64,000 nucleotides of DNA from Pholis gunnellus (taxonomy: Eukaryota > Chordata > Actinopteri > Perciformes > Pholidae). The notes beneath the pieces were generated by a model. The model saw only the letters and a program-made list of their open reading frames with translations, was not told where the DNA came from and made no database searches. Position numbers and translations under genes: made by a program. Positions 9,547 to 20,818 of the stretch are shown piece after piece (within the stretch, counting starts at the first letter, position 1; each line of letters begins with the position of its first letter). The DNA lies in contig OU342822.1 in the NCBI GenBank assembly GCA_910591455.2, positions 18,937,763 to 19,001,762 on the forward strand. Direction: 5' to 3'.

Positions 9547-12376
9547 ATGGCTATGAGGAGCGAGGCCAGGGTGGAGACAGAGGTGGAGGAGGAAGAAAGC
9601 TTCGGCCCACAGCCTCTGAGCAGACTGGAGGTGTGTATCCTGCATTATACCTCACTTTGTACAGCCTCTGAGCAGACTGGAGGTGTGTATCCTGCACTTT
9701 GCACAACTAATCGCCCATGTTCTGCCTGAGTGGGGCTTTGGTTTTGGGTTGAAACGTTTTTTGACCCACTTTCCTTGGTCAAGGCCACTAGCAGGACTGT
9801 TCCTAAAACCCAACGACGTTTTGCGGTCTTCTCTCTCCCGGTGGATTCATGCTGGGCTGTCTCTTGTTCTAATGTCTCCGCATGCAGCAATGTGGGGTCG
9901 GTGCCAGCGACATCAAGAAGCTGGGCGACGCAGGTTTCCACACCATCGAGGCGGTGGCCTACGCACCCAAGAAGGAGCTGCTCAACATCAAAGGCATCAG
10001 TGAGGCCAAGGCTGACAAGATTCTAGTAAGAAACAATAGTCTTCTTTCAGTGTCCCAGAGGAATCCATGAGTGCTGACCAGACTGTCCTGGTGTAGCGAA
10101 CCCCCCCCCCCTCTGTTACTCTGTTTCTAAATGAAACATATTTCAAGTATTGATATTACCTGTTATCAGCAGATATTTCTCTTCTAATGCACTGTATTTT
10201 CAGTCATTTTATTTCTCCTTCCTTCCCAGGCTGAAGCTGCCAAACTTGTGCCGATGGGTTTCACCACAGCTACTGAGTTCCACCAGAGGAGAGCCGAGAT
10301 CATCCAGATCTCTACAGGCTCCAAGGAGCTCGACAAACTCCTGCAGGGTCCGTAAAACCCAAATATTCAGCCTCTGAGTGCACCATGTGGGGGGGGGGGG
10401 GGGGACGTGAAGTTTATTGTTTTAATTTTTGACTTATTTGTTTCTCCTGCAGGGGGGATTGAGACCGGCTCCATCACAGAGATGTTCGGGGAGTTTCGGA
10501 CGGGGAAGACCCAGCTGTGCCACACACTCGCTGTCACCTGTCAGGTAGAGACGGCCTCAGTGTAGAACAAAGTCAAATATGAGCGACTGGACTGATGAAA
10601 CACAGAACAATGTGACACACCTGTAATGGTTCTGGTTAACAGTGAGTGCTGAAGATTAAAAATGACTTTGTGTTTTCTGTCCACAGCTGCCCATTGATCA
10701 GGGGGGTGGAGAAGGTAAAGCCATGTACATCGACACAGAGGGAACCTTCAGACCAGAGAGACTCCTCGCTGTAGCTGAGAGGTGAGTCGGCATGTATATT
10801 TTTGGGACGTCCTTTCTGCGTCCGTGTTGTCCATCCCCCATATGTTGCCGTCCTGCCTGTTGTGCATTTAGAAATGTAAAATAGGAGGAACTCTCCGTGT
10901 TTTCAGGTACGGGCTGGTGGGCAGTGACGTTCTGGACAACGTGGCCTACGCCCGAGCCTTCAACACAGACCATCAGACCCAGCTGCTGTACCAAGCCTCC
11001 GCCATGATGGCCGAGTCCAGGTCAGTCAGAAATAACATTCTAGTAAACTAATCTGAATTTAGACAGTATACGGCATTGTAGATGGCTTTTATTTTGAAAT
11101 TCCACATCTGAATATTACCTAAAGTACAGTTTGCAGGATGTAGTTTGTTTTATTTTGTATTCATTTGGTTTTATGTATCGATTACTGACAGACGTACTGA
11201 AATGAACGTGAGATCACGTTCACCGGAAGGTCACTTGTATTTCTCCCCCTCCCTGTGTGTCAGGTATGCCCTGCTGATAGTGGACAGCTCCACAGCTCTG
11301 TACAGAACGGACTACTCGGGCAGAGGTGAGCTGTCGGCCCGACAGGGACACCTGGGACGCTTCCTCCGCATGCTGCTCCGGCTGGCGGACGAGGTAGGCA
11401 GCTGGACTCGTGAGAGGCTGAGACGTGCTGGTTGTGTGATGATGTTACTCGCTCTTGCTGTTTTAGGATAACTCGAGTGTGGTGAATTCCTCACTTTGTG
11501 TCAGTTTGACACTTGTTGTCTGTGACCTGCAACGAGCTAGAGACTTTTAAACTTTGCCCAATAACTGAAAATAATGTGCGAATGCTTCCAAAGAAATACG
11601 ACTCCGATCGGCCACATGATGGCGCTGTAATCAACGCCCAAAAAAGGGATTTCTTTTTTTCTGTATCACAAGTAATTTTGTCTGCCTCAACCCTGTCACG
11701 ACAGTTCGGCGTTGCAGTGGTGATTTCCAACCAGGTGGTGGCGCAGGTGGACGGGGCGGCCATGTTTTCCGCAGATCCCAAGAAACCGATCGGGGGAAAC
11801 ATTATGGCTCACGCCTCCACCACACGGTGAGTGTTTGGATACTTTAAATAGAGATGAGTGGGTACGAGAAGAGGTCACGGCTGCAGCCTCATGACACCAG
11901 GACTTCTATGGACATCATGCAAGAACATTTTGGTGTTCTGATCTTGAAACTAGAGATTGAGACCATAAACTCATGTTTACAATGTTTACAACCTATACTG
12001 AGGTAATAAATCAAGAGAGAAGTAGTCATTTTCTCATAGACTTCTATACAACCAGAGGGGTCGCCCCCTGATGGACACTAGAGAGAATGCAGCTTTAACA
12101 CATGAAGCTTTGACTGAAGATAATCATTTTAATATAAAACTACAAAGTAGGTTATTTGTAATTGATTTGGCATTTTTCATCTCGACTTAAAGAACGAGTG
12201 TTCGTACGAGTTGTGACACTACGTTTAAAAAGTGGTCTCTTTTTTTCTGCAGTCTGTACTTGAGGAAAGGCCGAGGAGAGACGAGGATCTGTAAAATCTA
12301 CGACTCGCCCTGCCTGCCGGAGTCTGAAGCCATGTTTGCCATCAACGCTGACGGAGTGGGCGACGCCAAGGACTGA
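9547..12376 (+). CDS. rad51: DNA repair recombinase RAD51
   Basis: Strand-exchange ATPase of homologous recombination in the nucleus. Nine coding exons join to 338 aa (human 339): 9547-9630, 9888-10025, 10230-10347, 10453-10544, 10687-10781, 10907-11020, 11264-11393, 11705-11826, 12253-12376. The N-terminal helix-hairpin-helix region (GVGASDIKKLGDAGF, LLNIKGISEAKADKIL) is followed by the interdomain FTTATEFHQRR linker. Walker A is GEFRTGKT (aa about 126-133) and Walker B is ALLIVDSS (about 216-223). The DNA-binding loop with NQVVAQVDG follows, and the protein ends NADGVGDAKD. The start ATG at 9547 lies 19 nt into coding exon 1. Oddity: the end of this exon with its splice donor is duplicated 52 bp downstream (9609-9696). 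Poly(A) signals ATTAAA lie near 12979 and 12996. Confidence 0.98.
9609..9696 (+). repeat. Tandem duplication of rad51 exon-2 end plus splice donor
   Basis: A 36-bp block beginning ACAGCCTCTGAGCAGACTGG occurs at 9609-9644 and again, base for base, at 9661-9696 (period 52). Each copy contains CTGGAG|gtgtgt, so there are two identical 5' splice sites, at 9630/9631 and 9682/9683. Confidence 0.95.
10388..10404. repeat. Poly-G run in rad51 intron
   Basis: Homopolymer of about 17 G, some 48 nt upstream of the exon acceptor at 10452. This is a likely site of length variation and assembly error. Confidence 0.85.
11941..12112 (-). repeat. Dispersed repeat family R1 (CTCF-like motif), rad51 intron copy
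   Basis: Reverse-orientation copy of the repeat also found at 20340-20556, 23198-23322, 35364-35630, 54765-54906 and 55876-56075. Shared phrases are GAGATTGAGACCATAAACTC, CTCATAGACTTCTATACAAC and TCGCCCCCTG. The CTCF-like core here has one mismatch (CCATCAGGGGGCGA on the minus strand). Confidence 0.85.
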
Positions 12377-13981
12377 GCTGGCGGAGGAAGCAGGGAGCAG
12401 GGTGGTAAATGTTACCGTCACACCGGCTGACTCATTCCCGGACTAAAGTTGTGTGCGGCCTTCACACAGAGCCTCGGACTGACGGGTGACCCAGAGACGG
12501 AGGTTGTATGATTTGGTTTGATGCTGATTGAGGCAGAGAGGATAAGAAGGTCCAGGCTGCAGGACCTGGACCTGGAGCTGCAACAGCAAGATGGAACGTT
12601 TCCTTTTCTTTCACTCAACAAAGGAAAGGATGACATAGTATCTCAGTTACAAGATCTGTTACTCTATGAGATACTACTTCATAATTACATAAAATACTAA
12701 AGATGACATGCTAGGTCATAATTGGAAAGTCTTTTTATTTCTTTGTTGGGTGCGATGCACCTCTTGAGTTTTGTCTTGAGTGGTCAAAAAAATAGTTTTG
12801 TAAACTATTTTAAATAGTTTGACATCTTTTTTTGAAGCTTCGTCTTCATGTTTCTGTTGAATGTTGTCGTTTGTTTGAGAATAGTTATTTTACTTTGTCG
12901 TGTCACTTCTCTCACTACTGGTTTGTCCCTCTGTGTTCGTCTTCACCACAACCTTCTGTATATAAGCGTCGTAGCTAAATTAAACTTGTTTTACCATTAA
13001 ACTGACTTCTCATTTGTTAAACAAGTTTACAAGACATGAATCCAAAAAACATCATTTTATTCAATGTTATCCATGTGTCACTTCAGTGCATATTATTTTT
13101 TTATTGCAGGATCAAATGAATCAACCTCAACAAGAACAAACAAGTGATGTTAGATCAAAGTAATAACCTGCAGCTTAACTTTCACTTCAGACAACAGGAA
13201 TGTAAAACCACTCAAAGCTCAACAGAAGCAAAGATACTCAACACAAAGTACAAAAATATTGTCAGTCACAACCAAACCAAGGAATGTGGTTCAGTACAGT
13301 AGCTTTAATTAAACTAAATGATCTATTTAAGTTGGAGCTTAACTGAAAGAAATGTATATTTATGTATATATATTCAGATCAAAATACTACAATGTTACTA
13401 CATCTACATTAAAGTCATTTATCTTCACAAACGCATCAAAGAGGATGTGATGGACCCATCGGAACATATTAGAATAAAGGGTGTACAATACAAATAAATT
13501 AAGTTAAATAGGTTTATTTTTTATAGTGATTCCCTCATTTACGTAAAGCTCTCGGAACATCCCTGATTAAACTGGACGCAGTGTCCAGATAACTTATTCA
13601 GTCTCTTTCAAAAGTCGAACAAAAGCAGAATAAAGGATCCTCTAGTGGTGTCGAGCCGTGCAGAGTTTTGAGATGTCAGTCTCTGAAATAAAACCATCTG
13701 CACGACTGGATGGCCACTAGAGAGAAGTGATCATATATGATTACCTCATTTAGGAAACGGATTAAAAAAAATATCAGTTAAAAAGGCAAACAAATAGTTA
13801 GAAAACAAAGATAAACATCAAGATATATTTTATCAATAAACTCCATATTTCACAGTGACAGTGTGACAAGTTTCCACCAATGAAGGGAAAAGAGATCCGA
13901 TTGGATGACCACAGATTGGCGGCCTGACTAGCCAATCGGTGCCATCGGCTGGATCTCAGTAGAATTCTTCTTTTCTTTTCT
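12377..13981. other. rad51 and rmdn3 3' UTRs, tail to tail
   Basis: Between two convergent stop codons. The rad51 3' UTR runs to ATTAAA signals at 12979-12984 and 12996-13001. The rmdn3 3' UTR, read leftwards from 13981, reaches an AATAAA (TTTATT at 13056-13061). The signals are only about 55 bp apart. No other coding potential is seen. Confidence 0.7.
13056..13061 (-). terminator. Probable rmdn3 polyadenylation signal AATAAA
   Basis: TTTATT on the plus strand reads AATAAA for rmdn3, about 920 nt after its stop codon. It is the last good signal before the rad51 3' UTR. Confidence 0.55.
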
Positions 13982-16607
13982 TCAGATTTTTCCGTCAGTT
14001 AAGACTCTAAGCTGAGCCTCCAGTTTATACGTTTCATCCTTGGAAATAAAGAAAAGGCAACAATGAAACATGCACATAATTCTGAAATATTCTCACAGAA
14101 ATCTACACAACTCTAAATACTGAAATACATTTCTGGTGATTTGGTGAGTTAAACTGGATGCTCTTACATCATCCGAGTTTGTGGGCGTCTTCAGAGCCAG
14201 CTCAGTCCAGTTTGTGGCCTCAGAGATGTTTCCCAGCTTCTGGTGACACTAAAAGTCAAACAACATGAATACAAACCAGCTGGCATGAAACACAAATTTG
14301 AAATCTCTTGTTTGCCTAAGATGTGTACGTGAATGGCTCATGGTTAAGAACCGTGTTAATGGGACATTCTGAGCCTTCATAATATAAAGAAATGTACAAC
14401 TGGTGGAGAACGTTAGTGGAAAATGTTTGAAAACGGTCACAAATGTTGATGCTAACTGCCGAGGTTGGCCTACAAAAGCCCTGCAGCACTCTATTCCTGA
14501 AAGGTGAAGTCGCGCTGATTCCAGGTGGTCGTTACTACACTGTGTGCTCAATAATCACACACTATTGTACGGTCTATTAAAAAGACGGAGGGGTCGTTTA
14601 CCTGAGCGATGTGAAGTCTCACTGTCTTGGAGAAAGCTGGACTGAGTTCCTCTGCCTGGAAGACAAATATTGTAGATATGAAACAATCACAAAATGAAAA
14701 GCCCAAGGAAAACAAAACCACGTTTGCCACTCCTCATTTTTCTCAAAGCATTGTGGGTAAGAGGCTGCTAAGGTTATTGAGTGTTATTAAAGGTGCAGTG
14801 TGTAGATATTTGGCGCCATCTAGCAGCGAGGTTGCAGATTGCAACCAACTGAAATTTAGAAGCTCCATTTTATGAGAGGACATTTTGGATGCGTGACTTC
14901 AGCCCACTACTCTGAGGTGATTCGTGTTCTCCTTCCAGTCTTTCGTCTAAAGCTAAAGTTTAGTTTATACTCGGCGTTAGCTGCATGCAAAATCAGATCT
15001 CTTCAGACGTGACTGTCACAAATAGTTCTCTGCTAAAAGCACTATTTACACATCTGAGGATTTTACAAAGTGAGTCAATTTCTAAATATTTTGCAGCCAA
15101 ATCAAATTGTTGCAAACAGCGCCTTGAGTATAAACTTTGTGCGTGCTCGTGGCTTCGACGCATATTACCGAAGCTTAACATTGTGATGTAATTATGACGT
15201 TGGTTGTAAAAGGGTTCACACTACATATGGAGTAGACGTCTAACATGTAAAATTAAGAGTGCAGAAATGTCTCGTCAGCTACAGAACTCTGGTACCTTGA
15301 GGAAGTTCTCGAGCGCGTCATGCAGTGTGGAGGTGGGGGGGTTCTGGTAGAGGGCAGCGGCCGCCTTCTTCTCCAACCAGTCCAGAGTGGCTACCTGCAC
15401 AGACACAAACGACTTAAAACTCCCAGAGTCGTGTCCCGAATAAAGTACGAGTGTGGCCATTTGGAATGGGTGTAAACACGTCGGATGTGGTTGTCTGAAG
15501 TTCACAGTGTTGATGTTTGGGTGATAAAGTCTGCATCTTATAAGACCAGAGTTAACAATAAGAGTGAAATCCCCTTCTCTCACCTCGTAGCACCATCTGC
15601 CAAGCAAGTAGTAACACATGGGGTCATCATCTCTGAGGGCGATTGCTCGGTCCAGATGCTCCTGGATGGAGATTAAAAAAAATAAGACAGTAAGTAAATA
15701 AGTCAGTAAGTAGATAAACAAGTAAACATGTCAGTAAGCAAGCGAGCGAATCTTTAATACGCGTTACACCTTTAATAATACGCGTTACCTTTAGTATGTT
15801 GCTGCTCTTTAGTTTGCCGTGCATGGTCTCATGCTTGGAGGTCAGTCGTGTCAACACAGCAAACCTGGAGCCAAAGAAATACTTCAATCAGAATCGTGAC
15901 GTCAAAGTACGAATCGTTTGCAGCGATAATAAAAGCGGTTGAAATCCAGAACGCTATCTCACCATTTGTGACACTCTGCGTTAAGGCCGTTCTTCTTCAG
16001 GGCCGACTCTGCCTCATCTTGACCTGTAACACCAGCTCACAGCTCAATGACAACAACTACAACAGTCATATTTTATACCACGATAAACGAAGGCAGAGAC
16101 ACAGTCAGTCTGGTTCTCTGTTTGAGTTGTAACTTCTTCATTTCAGGGTGTGTCTGGGTGTGTGTGTCCCTCACCTTGCTGTGCGTAGCTCTTCTTCTCT
16201 TGTTTGTCCTCAGTGGACTCATACATATCACTGTAAGCCCGAGCCAGTCGCCACAGAAACTCCCTGCAGTCTCCATACTGCCGACACAGAATCAGTAGAA
16301 ACACCAGTCAGTGTGAGCGTCACCAGCAAATGTTTGGGCTCTTTAGTTGGTCAACAAGATCTGAAAATTCTTCCATGGGGCTGTATTTCATATCTACTTC
16401 ATCTAAAATGATCTGTACTCTTTATTCTATGATGATATGGATTATTATTAGTAATAGTTCCAGCGTCTTTTACCTCTGCTCTGTTGTCTAGCAGCAGTTT
16501 AAAGCCCTCTGCCTTTAAACTGGCGTCTCCGGTGTGGAGGACGTCGCTCTGAGCCAGGAGGAGAGCCAGCTCCCCACTGGGGACTTCAGTCACCAGCTGC
16601 AGCCTCG

Positions 16608-16638
<31 letters not shown>

Positions 16639-18701
16639 ATCCTCCTCCAGCAGCCCTCTATCCTCCACTTCCCCCTCCTGGGAGTCTTCCTGGCGGAGCG
16701 TGAGGACGGTGGCACAGCTCTGGTCCTCGTCTTCCTCAGACTCCTGTTCGGGCTCCCGCTCGCCCTCCTCTTTGTCCGTGTCGCGATCGGTGTAGTCGGA
16801 CTCCGCGTAGGCCGTCGAGTACCTGGAACGATTTATTCATTGGCTGATTTAAATGATTATTATTTATCTCCGCTTGGAGGATCCATCGCGTGTGTCGTAG
16901 ACTGCAGAAGAGCAGAATGGACATTGAACTGTTTGCTGGGGTCATTTCAGTAGTTACAGAATGTCCCTCAGCTCGGTGCATTGATAGAAATAAAATGAGT
17001 CACAGTTAAAAACATAAAAATGACCTTCCTGCTTTATGATTTGAATGGGAATGTCTGTTCTACTACCGTTATCTTTCTGCAGATTGTTTTGATTTCATTA
17101 GCTCAGGTTTTGAGATGTCTGTCCCAATAAAATAGAGGTGAATGAAATTGAGTGTGTCGCTCACACAGCATTGAAAAATTACATTTACAAAATTCAACAG
17201 TAACGTCCCGTCCCAGAGTGAGTGTCACGTTTACTCTGGATAATCCACAGAGCTTACTCCTTGGTTGAAGCCAAGTGGTCTCTATGAAACTCTTTGTGTC
17301 TGACTTTGTGTCTCAGAGTCAGAGTCTAAACCTGAAAGTCACTTAGTATTAGCCACACTTGGCACTATTTAATTAACAGGCCGTAACGGTGTTAGAGATT
17401 AACAGGAATTAACTAATGAAGCTCGTTAAGAAGCCTTTTAAAAAACAAACCTAGCTATCAGCTGACCTGGTCCTGCAGTGTTCGATTCCTACTTGACTCA
17501 CAGCCCATTACTCTCCTCTCCTCTCTACACTACGCCAAATCACAAAAACCCACGACGTACCCTCCTTCGCTGGTCTCATACGCGCTGGTCACGCCCTGGC
17601 TGGCAGTGAAGTAGATGGAGCTGGAGCCGGTGGAGTCGGTGCGCTCCCTGTGGACAAGATGGCGCCGCCGACGTACCCGCTGACTGTCCTCCACTCCCTT
17701 TCTGAATGTGGGGGGAGGAGGAACATACGTTCACATCAGTCAAACAACGCCAACTACCCGGCATCCTGTTGTAGCAGCTATGTGTTCAAATGCTGGTTTG
17801 TTTGAACACAGTGAGGAAGTTATTTTCCTTCTGACAACGCTGACAGTGGTGTGTTTTTTTTTTTTATCTGATCTGTTTGCTATCATACGGATACTGTACA
17901 TCTCACCACTGTGACTCACTTGACATCCTGGATTATCTGCACCGCGATGTCCTGCAGGCCGCCCCTCAGCTCGGCCACCTCTGAGCGCAGCGAGGACACA
18001 CAGGTGAGCACCTGGTCCAGCTGGTTCCTCAGCTCCAGCTGCTGCTCTGGGGACAGGCCCTGCACCACCGCCTCCACCGCTGCCAGGGCCTGCTGCTGGG
18101 CCTCCACCTCTGGGGAAGGAGACAAAACATGTTAGATGCGAGGGTTTTGGACTTTAATCCTCCGATCCCTAACCCTTCTCCCCCCCTCCAAACATGAACA
18201 CCCATCCTCTGCTTATCAGGTTGTGGTGGCAGCAGGCTAACACGCCTGACCAGATAGGAAATATAATCCAGTGTAACTTGAGGCTGTTGCATGCATTATG
18301 CATTCTATTGGGACATCACATCTCATATTATGAGACAGTAAGTCATTATTTTGAGATAGTATCTCATTATAATGACTTACAGGATCTTTATGTGTTTCCT
18401 CACAGTGGCGGAAATGGGCTTCCATAGATGTTTCATCATCATAACTGAATATCTTCTTACATGCCATGTATCTTTTGACAGAAACCCACCCACCCTGAGC
18501 ATCCAGCGTCTCCCGCAGCAGCAGCACCGCTTCTTCCTCCGCGCCGTCACACAGCCGTGGAGCTGACCGGGCCTCCAGCACCAGTCTCCGGGATCTTCTC
18601 CTACCGATCTCCCGGTAAATCATGAAGGCGATCAAGCCACAACCGGCTGTGGCTCCGACCGCGAGTCCGATCAACCCGCTCCTCCCGAGCGGCGTGTTCA
18701 T
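13982..18701 (-). CDS. rmdn3: Regulator of microtubule dynamics protein 3 (PTPIP51)
   Basis: Outer-mitochondrial-membrane tether that binds ER VAP proteins and transfers lipids through a TPR domain. Twelve exons on the minus strand (18494-18701, 17920-18109, 17561-17701, 16474-16822, 16175-16277, 15963-16023, 15789-15864, 15584-15661, 15296-15394, 14602-14655, 14168-14248, 13982-14038) give 498 aa (human 470). An N-terminal membrane anchor is at about aa 8-29 (GLIGLAVGATAGCGLIAFMI). A coiled coil follows (exon 2). The phospho-FFAT-like core SSIYFTAS lies at about aa 160-167. A glutamate-only stretch sits in exon 4, then TPR-like helices with FLWRLARAYSDM, LGRWCYE and WLEKKAAAAL. An in-frame ATG at 18731 would add 10 residues. 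The start at 18701 puts the hydrophobic anchor near the N-terminus. It is tail-to-tail with rad51, as in human 15q15. Confidence 0.95.
14782..14860. repeat. Dispersed repeat fragment (GGTGCAGTGTGTAG type)
   Basis: In an rmdn3 intron. The phrase AAAGGTGCAGTGTGTAGATA followed by GGCGCCATCTAGCAGCGAGG is one I recognise as a frequent percomorph interspersed repeat. It is a single copy here, so recognition rests on memory. Confidence 0.5.
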
Positions 18702-18921
18702 CTCTTCGCACTCCGCAGATGCTGCTAGCACGTTAGATTAGCCTCATTAGCATGTCACTGTTTCTTCACTGGCTAATAACGGTGACGGCTTGTAATTAGC
18801 TTGATGTTACAATTGTTCCTCTTGAGCCTGAATCGAGTTTATATATAAAACACAACGCACATTTTTAAAGTTAAACGATACAAAAAGACGGTGTGTTTAC
18901 ACCGTAGCACGGTGTGTGAAC

Positions 18922-19232
18922 GTGTGTCAGTTATCTGCAATGACGCTTTGAAAATGTATTACGTGACTACATCACGTCAGCACCGATGTCAACGAGGCGA
19001 GCGCGTGGGGAAAATAACTTCCGGTTCCAACCTACAAAATAAAAGGTGTTGACAAGCGGTCTGCAGTGTTCTTATGTTTTACATCATAACAAGATGTGTA
19101 AAATGTGTGTCGGCTAGCTGCAATGATGCAATGAAAATGTATAACGTGACTACGTCACATTGCATCAGCACTGATGTCACGGTGGGAAAATAACTTCCGG
19201 TTCCAACCTACAAAATAAAAGGTGTTGACAAG
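18922..19232. promoter_or_regulatory. Duplicated ETS-containing block upstream of rmdn3
   Basis: Two copies, 18922-19056 and 19105-19232, about 180 bp apart. Each has a CTGCAATGA half, a CRE-like ACGTCA/ACGTCAC, and a perfectly matching 3' part with AACTTCCGGTTCCAACC then AATAAAAGGTGTTGACAAG. On the rmdn3 strand the shared CCGGAAGT is a strong ETS/GABP site. Position just upstream of the rmdn3 start suggests promoter or enhancer use, but this is inference. Confidence 0.65.
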
Positions 19233-20339
19233 TGGGGGTGAAACGTTTGGAAATCCATTTCCGTCCGGAATATTAATATGTAGAAACTCGGCATAATATA
19301 AATAAAAAATACAATTAAAATCAATGATTTTACCACCTATCATCTATCCCTGAGTTGTTTATTTGTGAATAGAAAGCCAACTGCTGATCACATGGTGTCT
19401 CAAATGATTTGCTATTCACCTGTAGTGTCAACAAAATGTCTGTAATTTAACTAAACATCTCTTCAAAGGACATTTTCTCTAAATTAGTTTTTTCTCAGAC
19501 TCTGATCCACTTCAGTAGCTCTTGTACACCAAACTTTACAGTTTAATTCCTCTCTATATTCAGAAGGTTTCTACAGAGGATTTCTTTTCATTAATCAATC
19601 AGGATGAAACATGTGAAACATGCTGGGAAGACTACATCCCCCATAATGCCTGGGAGTGGATGGGAGCCTCTGCTAAACCATGTTTATTCTGTGAACCTGA
19701 CCCAGATATGCAAAGATAGACATGGACACAACTCTGTTTCTTTCTTCATGTCGCTCCTGAAGCATGCCAAGAATGTGTCCAATGGAAACCACAATGCAGG
19801 AAGCAGTGAAACTCCACATGACAGACACCTGCAGAGTGTCCCAATGGAAGTTCAGCACATAGTCTAAATGATTTGAAGACTTAAATCTGTGTTTAATTTA
19901 TAGAAATGTAAATGTAGTATATCCTCTGGTCAATGAATGGGATATTCCTGTTTTCCAAAAAACCACAACCAAACCAAAGTGCACGTTTGGTAGTCGTGTG
20001 CAACGTTAAATATGCTGAAATAATCCTCAAAGGCTGTGTAACAATGTAGACACTGCAAGCTGATTTGGAAAACACTGAGAATGTCAGAACTTTTAAAAAG
20101 GGAATCTGTGAAATAAAATTCTCACAATTTTTACTAATAAATCGTCTACAATTACGTATAACAAATACTGACCCAATCTATAGAGTGCTGCTGGAATGAG
20201 CCCTGAAATGAATCGGTACACTTTGATAATGATGCTGAGATCTTAGGGAGTTCGGTGATCAATGACTTAAATGAAACAAAGTCAGACCAGTCAGACCAGT
20301 TTGGTGTATCAACAGACACGTAAGGCTTGGCTACTCCTA

Positions 20340-20556
20340 CTGCAGGAGTATTTTCTCATAGACTTCTATACAACCAGAGGAGTCGCCCCCTGGTGGACAT
20401 TAGAGAGAATGCAAGTTAGTAAGTAGCCCTGCACTAAAGCATCCCCTGCTTTATGGTCTATTTGACTCTAAATGGACCATAGTTTACTAAATGAACATCA
20501 TGCTGTATTGAAGAAGACTTAATTGAGACCATAAACTCAAGTTTACAATGTATTCG
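20340..20556 (-). repeat. Dispersed repeat family R1, rearranged copy
   Basis: Minus-oriented. The CTCF-like segment (GTCGCCCCCTGGTGG, 20382-20396) and the segment with CCCTGCTTTATGGTCT and GGACCATAGTTTACTAAATG are both present. The middle part seen in other copies is absent or moved, so the copy is internally deleted or rearranged. Confidence 0.8.
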
Positions 20557-20640
20557 ACACAGCACCTGTTAACAGTGTGTGCCCTCCTCCTCCTGTGCTT
20601 TTTCTCCGCCCTCTTTCTAATATAAACGAGCCGAACAGCA

Positions 20641-20818
20641 TCCAGGCAGCCGTCGGTGAATACGCTGTCAACATGGCGGAGAGAGGCAGCGAGCAGCAGT
20701 AGACCTGCTCCGTGTTCGGCCAGCTCTCTCAGGGTTGTTAATGAAGGGACAAGTTTGGATTTGCACCAAAAACAACAACCACCAAACTGTCTTGGAAATG
20801 AGCCGCGAATGAGGAAAG
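20641..20818 (+). promoter_or_regulatory. Upstream-ORF-rich leader of the SEC14/actin gene
   Basis: Three upstream ATGs precede the chosen start. The ORF at 20673-20702 (9 codons, strong CAACATGG context) and the ORF at 20741-20812 (23 codons) both end before the start. The third, at 20809, runs out of frame across the splice into exon 2 and stops there. The main ATG at 20819 is preceded by an in-frame TGA at 20810-20812, so it is the first possible Met of its frame. Confidence 0.6.

Larger units (their letters stand above)
18702..20818. other. Spacer between rmdn3 and the SEC14/actin gene
   Basis: Holds the rmdn3 promoter with a tandemly duplicated block (18922-19056 and 19105-19232). Further right are a STAF/ZNF143-like site (19631-19650), a rearranged copy of repeat R1 (20340-20556) and the 5' leader of the next gene from about 20600. 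No other exon could be supported between 19250 and 20600. Confidence 0.6.
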
